DNA of 35,544 bases, taken from the IMG/VR virus record IMGVR_UViG_3300045996_000815, positions 1-35,544 of that record; one strand, given 5' to 3'. Position numbers and translations under genes: made by a program. Below the pieces are notes generated by a model that saw only the letters and a program-made list of their open reading frames with translations, was not told the DNA's origin and did no database searches. Origin of the DNA: a virus. This document shows, piece by piece, positions 31,440 through 35,544 of this stretch (its first letter is position 1; each line of letters starts with the position of its first letter).

Positions 31440-31464
31440 CGGGCATCAATGGGAGGGACTGGCA

Positions 31465-32529
31465 TTGGGCACCATCATCGAACGCCGCCGCAAGGACGGC
31501 AGCATAGCCTACCTGGTTCAGATCACCATCGCGAGCGGTGGTTCCACCCACCGCGAGAACCGGACCTTCGATCGACGCCAGGCCGCCCTGGTCTGGCTGG
31601 AGAAGCGCGAACGGGAACTGAACCAGCCGGGCGGACTGGACAAGGCCAGGCATCAGGCCGTCACGCTCGGCATGGCGATCGACCGCTACATATCCGAGTC
31701 CGAGAAGCAGATGGGCCGGACCAAGGCCCAGGTGCTGCGCACCATCCAGGGCATGACGATAGCCAACAAGCCGATCAGCACCATTACCAGCGCCGACCTC
31801 GTCGCCATGCTGAGAGAGATCGACGCCCAGCCCAGTACCCGAGGGAATTATCTCTCGCACATCTCGACCATCTTCGCCCTGGCCAGGCCCGCCTGGGGCT
31901 ACGACGCCGAGCACAGCACCGCCAAGGATGCAGCATCCAGTGCCAAGCGCCTCGGCATCACGGCCAAGTCCAAGCACCGCTCCCGGAGACCCACGCTCGA
32001 CGAGCTGGACCGGCTGATGGACCACTTCCAGGACCGCGAAACCCGGCGGCCGGCCATGATGCCGATGACCAAGATCATCGTCTTCGCGCTGTTCTCGGCG
32101 CGACGCCAGGAGGAGATCACCCGCATCCGCTGGGACGACCTCGATCCGGCCCACAGCCGAATCCTGGTCCGCGACATGAAGAATCCCGGCGAGAAGCTGG
32201 GTAATGACGTATGGTGCGACCTGCCCGAGCCAGCCCTCAAACTTATCCTGAGCATGCCCCGCACCGACCGTGAGATCTTCCCCTACACCACCGACGCGAT
32301 CAGCGCCAACTTCACCCGCGCCTGTCAGCTCCTCGGCATCGAGGACCTGGTGTTCCACGACCTGCGCCATGAGGCGGCCAGCCGGCTGTTCGAGATGGGC
32401 CTGAACATTCCCCATGTCGCCGCGGTCACCGGCCACCGGTCCTGGCAGAGCCTGAAGCGCTACACCCACCTCCGGACCACCGGGGACAAGTACCAGAACT
32501 GGACCCATAACCCAGCCGGGCAACCCTGA
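31465..32529 (+). CDS. int: Tyrosine site-specific integrase
   Basis: This 354-aa recombinase has an N-terminal arm-binding beta domain (GTIIERRRKDGSIAYLVQIT, 2-21), a core-binding helical domain (about 65-165) and a catalytic domain with Arg214 (SARRQEEI), Lys239 (RDMKNPG), His298 and Arg301 (HDLR), His324 (GHRSW) and the nucleophile Tyr333 (KRYTHL). All catalytic residues are present. I choose the TTG at 31465 because homologues begin M-G-T-I-I-E-R and GGGAGG lies 8 nt before it; an ATG at 31423 falls inside the palindromic element. It integrates the phage into the host chromosome and, with a directionality factor, excises it. Confidence 0.93.
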   Translation: MGTIIERRRKDGSIAYLVQITIASGGSTHRENRTFDRRQAALVWLEKRERELNQPGGLDKARHQAVTLGMAIDRYISESEKQMGRTKAQVLRTIQGMTIANKPISTITSADLVAMLREIDAQPSTRGNYLSHISTIFALARPAWGYDAEHSTAKDAASSAKRLGITAKSKHRSRRPTLDELDRLMDHFQDRETRRPAMMPMTKIIVFALFSARRQEEITRIRWDDLDPAHSRILVRDMKNPGEKLGNDVWCDLPEPALKLILSMPRTDREIFPYTTDAISANFTRACQLLGIEDLVFHDLRHEAASRLFEMGLNIPHVAAVTGHRSWQSLKRYTHLRTTGDKYQNWTHNPAGQP

Positions 32530-32580
32530 GCCTGTTTGTTTGGTTCCCAACCTTCAATCACCGGCTCGAAAGGAGCACCC

Positions 32581-33123
32581 GTGACACAGCGTTTGATATA
32601 CACGGGCATCGGGTCGAGGAAATCGCCCGAAGCCATCCAGCAGCAGATGATCATCATCGCCAAGCAGCTCGCCGAATCCGGCTGGCTGTTCCGCTCCGGC
32701 CACGCCGACGGAGCAGACCTCGCCTTCGAGATGGGCTGCATCATGGGCGATGGCCTGAAGGAAATCTTCCTGCCCTGGAAGGGCTTCAACAAGGCACCCC
32801 AGAACCACCGCGATTACATCGTGGTCCGGCCGACCCTGGAGCTGCATGACTTCTCCGCCAGCTTCCACCCCAACTGGACCGCCTGCTCCCAGGCCGCCAA
32901 GCTGCTCCACATGCGCAACGGCTGGCAGATGCTGGGGCCTGAAGGCGACCGGCCGACCGACATGGTGGTCTGCTGGACCCCCAACGGGGAACGCTCCGGC
33001 GGCACCGGCCAGGCTCTGCGTATTGCCGAACACTTCAACATCCCGGTCTTCGACCTGGCACTAAGCGAGACCCCCAAGCGGCTCTGCGAGTTCGTCATCG
33101 AGCGGGAGAGGAAAGCAGCATGA
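32581..33123 (+). CDS. SLOG/LOG-like Rossmann-fold nucleotide-binding protein
   Basis: This 180-aa protein has the SLOG superfamily pattern: first strand and loop LIYTGIGSRKSP (5-16), the helix-strand unit WLFRSGHADGADLAFEMG (35-52), a third strand MVVCWTP (128-134) and the Gly/Thr loop SGGTGQALRIA (139-149), ending in IPVFDLA. SLOG domains bind nucleotides or NAD-like ligands; relatives include DprA, cytokinin-activating LOG and the sensor domain of the Thoeris ThsA protein. The start is GTG at 32581, with AAAGGAG 4 nt upstream. The start codon of the next gene overlaps its stop (ATGA). Here it could hydrolyse or sequester a small nucleotide; a target is not known. Confidence 0.78.
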   Translation: MTQRLIYTGIGSRKSPEAIQQQMIIIAKQLAESGWLFRSGHADGADLAFEMGCIMGDGLKEIFLPWKGFNKAPQNHRDYIVVRPTLELHDFSASFHPNWTACSQAAKLLHMRNGWQMLGPEGDRPTDMVVCWTPNGERSGGTGQALRIAEHFNIPVFDLALSETPKRLCEFVIERERKAA

Positions 33124-33326
33124 GCAACGCCCCCAAACGTGGCCTGCGTCGCTTCGAGAAAGACGAAACCCAGGCCCTGCACAAGCTGATCCTCCAGATG
33201 AACAACCTCCACGCCAAAATGGGTGGTCGCACCCACCGCCCGGAACGCAAGGCGCTAAGCCGGTGCATCCAGATCCTCCAGCGGGAAAACGACCGCAAGT
33301 GGGCGGAGTTCGTCGATCAAACCTGA
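33120..33326 (+). CDS. 68-aa basic helical protein
   Basis: MSNAPKRGLRRFEKDETQAL begins a basic protein with two helices (about 16-35 and 42-62) ending in WAEFVDQT. It overlaps the SLOG gene by 4 nt (ATGA), a sign of coupled, near-equal synthesis, and might be its partner. No family recognised. Confidence 0.55.
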   Translation: MSNAPKRGLRRFEKDETQALHKLILQMNNLHAKMGGRTHRPERKALSRCIQILQRENDRKWAEFVDQT

Positions 33327-33345
33327 ACCAGAAGGAAACTCAACT

Positions 33346-33591
33346 ATGCCCGGTTCCCGGTACATCGGACCAAGGACCTGCTGGAACTGGCCCTGCACCG
33401 TCGATCCGGTCATTCCGGCTGGCAATTACGTCCTTGTCTACCTCGGAGCGCTGATCGCCGCAGGCTTAGCGTGCCATCTCCTGACCTTCCTGCTGCGCCG
33501 CCAGACCGTACCGGCCTGGGCGCTTCCCCTGCCCATAGCGGCCTTCCTGCTGGCCATCGTCCCGCTCTGGCGGATCTTCATCCACTTCTGA
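33346..33591 (+). CDS. 81-aa protein with two membrane helices
   Basis: After a short polar start with two cysteines (CWNWPC), two clear membrane segments follow: about 27-50 (YVLVYLGALIAAGLACHLLT) and 59-81 (LPLPIAAFLLAIVPLWRIFI). An AAGGA site precedes the ATG. Small two-helix proteins in early regions include superinfection-exclusion and holin-like proteins; which applies here cannot be told. Confidence 0.6.
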   Translation: MPGSRYIGPRTCWNWPCTVDPVIPAGNYVLVYLGALIAAGLACHLLTFLLRRQTVPAWALPLPIAAFLLAIVPLWRIFIHF

Positions 33592-33612
33592 CATCCACAC
33601 CCCGGAGCCGAC

Positions 33613-33948
33613 ATGAGCAACCCGATCATCATCCTGAACAAGCATCACAAGCCCAAGGAGAGCGACCGGAACTTCTATGTCGGTCGGGGCTCGGCCCTGG
33701 GCAACCCGTTTCCGATCACCGAGAGCCGTAACCGGGACGCCGTCATCAAGGACTTCGAGGACTGGCTGGAGGACCGAATCCGGAGCCAGAACAAGCACGT
33801 CCTCGCCCTGCTGAACACCATCGCCGAGGCGGCGATGGACGGCACCAACAAACCGGTCGGGCTGATCTGCTTCTGCGCTCCCAAGCGCTGCCACGCCGAG
33901 ATCATCCGCAAAGTCATCAACGCAGCGATCCAAGGAAAGAAGAAATGA
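33613..33948 (+). CDS. DUF4326-family protein
   Basis: This 111-aa protein has the DUF4326 signature: YVGRGSALGNPF (22-33), a helical middle, and LICFCAPKRCHAEII (84-98), whose Cys86, Cys88, Cys93 and His94 may bind metal or act as a thiol centre. The family is frequent in phages and often stands alone; its biochemical activity is not established as far as I know. It overlaps the next gene by 4 nt (ATGA) and lies in the same cluster as the SLOG protein. Confidence 0.85.
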   Translation: MSNPIIILNKHHKPKESDRNFYVGRGSALGNPFPITESRNRDAVIKDFEDWLEDRIRSQNKHVLALLNTIAEAAMDGTNKPVGLICFCAPKRCHAEIIRKVINAAIQGKKK

Positions 33949-34334
33949 GTAAACGAGTGTTTACGTTCGCGAGCAATGACGCCGGAATCCACGGCTCGGG
34001 AGACGCCAAGACCGCCTACACCAAATACGGTGCCCGCTACGGCAAGTCCTATGGGCACTACGGCGACAGCTTCGCCATCCCGACCAAGAGCGATGTCCTG
34101 GAAACTCTCCCCTTGAGTCGCATCGAGGACTACGTCCGGGGCTTCCTGGCCTACGCCCGTGGCCACCACAAGCTGGAGTTCCAGGTCACTCGGATCGGCT
34201 ACGGCCTGGGAGACCTCAACGAGGCTGATATAGCCGATCTGTTTGTCGGCGCATCCAACAACGTGCTTTTTGACAGGAAATGGTATCCGTACCTCGGCGA
34301 AACCGTCACCTACTGGGGCAGGTCAGATGACTAA
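33945..34334 (+). CDS. A1S_2505-family phage protein, macro-domain-like
   Basis: This 129-aa protein matches the family of phage non-structural proteins called A1S_2505: VFTFASNDAGIHGSGDAKTA (5-24), YGDSFAIPTKSDVLETLPL, the helix IEDYVRGFLAYARGHHKLEF, QVTRIGYGLGDL (80-91) and SNNVLFDRKWYPYL. The Gly-rich loops and the alternating strand-helix order are like a macro domain, a fold that binds ADP-ribose; that comparison is my inference. It overlaps the DUF4326 gene by 4 nt and the next gene by 8 nt. A role in processing ADP-ribose-type molecules during infection would fit the neighbours. Confidence 0.75.
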   Translation: MSKRVFTFASNDAGIHGSGDAKTAYTKYGARYGKSYGHYGDSFAIPTKSDVLETLPLSRIEDYVRGFLAYARGHHKLEFQVTRIGYGLGDLNEADIADLFVGASNNVLFDRKWYPYLGETVTYWGRSDD

Positions 34335-34521
34335 GCGCAACCCCCTCAACGACGCCGATTACTACTACGAGGACAAGCAGATCGACGACCTCAAAGACAC
34401 CGTCCACGCCCTGATATGCGATGTCGAGTACCTGCTGATTCGCGCCCACAAGCACCTGGTCGATCCCGACAGGATCAATGAGATCAAGCACCGGATCATT
34501 CACCTGAATACGGAGTCCTGA
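34327..34521 (+). CDS. 64-aa acidic protein
   Basis: MTKRNPLNDADYYYEDKQID begins a protein with an acidic-aromatic N-terminus and two helices (about 17-39 and 45-60). The ATG lies inside the previous gene (8-nt overlap). A longer upstream frame would overlap that gene over 90 nt and lacks a ribosome site. No family recognised. Confidence 0.55.
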   Translation: MTKRNPLNDADYYYEDKQIDDLKDTVHALICDVEYLLIRAHKHLVDPDRINEIKHRIIHLNTES

Positions 34522-34524
34522 ATC

Positions 34525-34935
34525 GTGACCACCGACACCCTGACCAAGACCATCCCCGGCACCATGGACCGTCCGCTGCACCGGACTGATTACGCCAACG
34601 GCCAGCTCTCGATCGTCTTCACCGATGCCGCCCACCTCGCGGACGCCTGGATCTTCGCCGACAAACACGGCAAGACCAAGGAGTTCGAACAGGGGATCAT
34701 GCGCCTGATCCGCTCGGCTCTGGGTAACGCGGTGCCCAGCCGCGCCTTCCAGCACCAGAGCTACCGCGAGGAGGGTGTCATGATCGAGTACCCGGCCCAG
34801 CCGGGTCAGGAAGTCAAGCTGACCATCCATCCCGACAGCCACGCAACGCCCTCGTTCCTGTTCCAGGAAACCCCTGGGCTGACCGGCGGGCTGATCTTCC
34901 ACAGCTACGACGCAAGCTGGACGATCCACACCTGA
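34525..34935 (+). CDS. 136-aa protein of unknown function
   Basis: After a Thr-rich N-terminus come LSIVFTDAAHLADAWIFADK and FEQGIMRLIRSALGNAVPSR, then a beta-rich end (GGLIFHSYDASWTIH). The start is GTG at 34525 with GGAG 8 nt upstream, 3 nt after the previous stop. No signal peptide, membrane helix or catalytic motif seen. Confidence 0.6.
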   Translation: MTTDTLTKTIPGTMDRPLHRTDYANGQLSIVFTDAAHLADAWIFADKHGKTKEFEQGIMRLIRSALGNAVPSRAFQHQSYREEGVMIEYPAQPGQEVKLTIHPDSHATPSFLFQETPGLTGGLIFHSYDASWTIHT

Positions 34936-34950
34936 ACCAAGAAAGGAATC

Positions 34951-35079
34951 ATGAGTCCCCTGCCGGGCACGCTCGCCTTCGCGTTCTGGCTCCACGCCCA
35001 CCTGCTGCGCCAGTTCACCCTCCGGATCTACACCCCCACCCTTGACCCAAAGAAAGTGATAGCCCCATGCAAGTCCTGA
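34951..35079 (+). CDS. 42-aa small protein
   Basis: MSPLPGTLAFAFWLHAHLLR starts a hydrophobic helix that may sit at a membrane, followed by a short basic tail. AAGGA lies 4 nt before the ATG, a strong ribosome site, and the stop overlaps the next gene's start by 13 nt. Function unknown; it could be a leader peptide for the thioredoxin-like gene. Confidence 0.45.
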   Translation: MSPLPGTLAFAFWLHAHLLRQFTLRIYTPTLDPKKVIAPCKS

Positions 35080-35306
35080 TCTTCGGCGCACCCTGGTGCG
35101 CGAGCTGCAAAGTCCTGAAGAAGCAACTGGAAGGTAAGACCTTCGACGGCTTCGAGATCGAGCACGTGGACATCGAGGCCAACCCGGCCCTGGCCACCAA
35201 GCACAACGTCATGTCGCTGCCGACCATCGTGGTCCCCGAGACCGGCCTGGTCCGGCGCAACGTCACGACTCTCAAGCAGTTCGCCGAGCTGCTGGCGTCG
35301 GTCTGA
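35067..35306 (+). CDS. Mini-thioredoxin/glutaredoxin-like protein
   Basis: This 79-aa protein has the redox motif WCASC (Trp10, Cys11, Cys14) after the first strand, the VDIE strand (34-37), and the cis-proline loop SLPTIVV (Pro52). It is shorter than E. coli thioredoxin (108 aa), like phage glutaredoxin-type proteins. It may reduce ribonucleotide reductase or cytosolic disulfides; no reductase gene is in the window. AAAGAAAG precedes the ATG at 35067. Confidence 0.85.
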   Translation: MQVLIFGAPWCASCKVLKKQLEGKTFDGFEIEHVDIEANPALATKHNVMSLPTIVVPETGLVRRNVTTLKQFAELLASV

Positions 35307-35308
35307 CC

Positions 35309-35521
35309 ATGGCGACGAAGCACGTCTTCACCGTCGAGATCGTCTTCAACGCCGGCACGCCGCCGACCTTCGGGACGAGCTACGTCACCGACCTCCTGCT
35401 GAGCAGGATCGAGGAGGACAACCTGATCGAGCTGGAGGCGGATCGGATCTCGATCCAGCACAGCTCGGGAGACTGCGACCCGATCGAGTCCGATGGGTGG
35501 GACGAGGAGGACTGGTTATGA
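35309..35521 (+). CDS. 70-aa acidic protein
   Basis: MATKHVFTVEIVFNAGTPPT leads a beta-rich small protein ending in the acidic tail GWDEEDWL. It starts 2 nt after the previous stop and overlaps the next start by 4 nt (ATGA). No family recognised. Confidence 0.55.
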   Translation: MATKHVFTVEIVFNAGTPPTFGTSYVTDLLLSRIEEDNLIELEADRISIQHSSGDCDPIESDGWDEEDWL

Positions 35522-35544
35522 GCGAGAACCCCCACGAAGACCTG
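35518..35544 (+). CDS. Start of a further rightward gene, cut by right edge
   Basis: ATG at 35518 overlaps the preceding stop (ATGA) and reads MSENPHEDL to the edge. The overlap arrangement used repeatedly in this operon supports a real gene, but only nine codons are visible. Confidence 0.4.

Larger units (their letters stand above)
31163..31464. other. Integrase control region, 302 bp without a gene
   Basis: No credible open frame. It contains an 11-bp inverted repeat (31252-31292), a 7-bp palindrome (31340-31358), a triple TACAACAT element (31403-31439), and direct repeats ACATTTCCG (31367 and 31408) and CGGGCATCAA (31374 and 31440). Operators or integrase arm sites, and possibly attP, are the likely content; no tRNA-like core was seen. 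Confidence 0.55.

Noticed and set aside
31423-31464. ATG start for the integrase at 31423
   Set aside because: It adds 14 residues encoded by the palindromic element, lacks a ribosome site, and homologues begin at the residue encoded by TTG at 31465.
31390-32550. Minus-strand frame opposite the integrase
   Set aside because: The integrase catalytic residues are all on the plus strand; the opposite frame is shadow coding.
32530-32580. Attachment-site core at the integrase 3' end
   Set aside because: No tRNA-like or repeated core found there; the GGTTCCCAA run matches the recurrent octamer rather than a T-arm.

Overview
The window is a segment of a tailed double-stranded DNA phage, or an integrated prophage, of podovirus type. 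It has no long contractile or flexible tail genes, sheath or tape measure. It does have a T7-like set of internal virion proteins, an SU10-type head-tail adaptor, an N4-gp56-family capsid, a large portal and a large terminase. A tyrosine integrase indicates a temperate life style. High G+C, GC-ending codons, a GTA-type 3TM holin and a GH108 endolysin suggest a GC-rich proteobacterial host, perhaps an alphaproteobacterium; that is inference only. Both ends are cut inside genes, and no polymerase, helicase or repressor gene is visible, so the genome continues on both sides.

Layout. Positions 1-26206 are transcribed leftward (minus strand). In order of transcription they hold three small genes, terminase small and large subunits, the head-tail adaptor, a receptor-binding module (832-aa tailspike with S74 chaperone, SGNH esterase, 625-aa pectate-lyase-fold spike), a lysis cassette (membrane coiled-coil protein, GH108 endolysin, 3TM holin), portal, a small helical protein, scaffold, major capsid protein, a SAP-like head protein, two virion proteins and three internal virion proteins. 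The last is cut by the left edge. Strong RNA hairpins divide this operon, notably after the capsid gene and after each spike-module gene. Positions 26207-26860 form a divergent control region with palindromes, a possible structured RNA ending in a textbook intrinsic terminator, and a TCACAC repeat cluster.

Positions 26861-35544 are transcribed rightward: about 27 mostly tiny early or accessory genes, many with overlapping start and stop codons. Recognisable ones are a PrtN/excisionase-like protein that seems to start at an AUC codon, the integrase (TTG start), a SLOG/LOG-like Rossmann protein, a DUF4326 protein, an A1S_2505-family (macro-like) protein and a mini-thioredoxin. The SLOG, DUF4326 and A1S_2505 cluster is the best candidate for an undescribed system, possibly one acting on nucleotide or NAD-derived molecules during infection.

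Several signals are not explained by genes: the octamer TTGGTTCC/GGAACCAA occurs at least 15 times (about one expected) in all reading phases and in gaps; a 15-bp element is shared by the leaders of the SGNH and second spike genes; and twin GCGGC hairpins flank one early gene.
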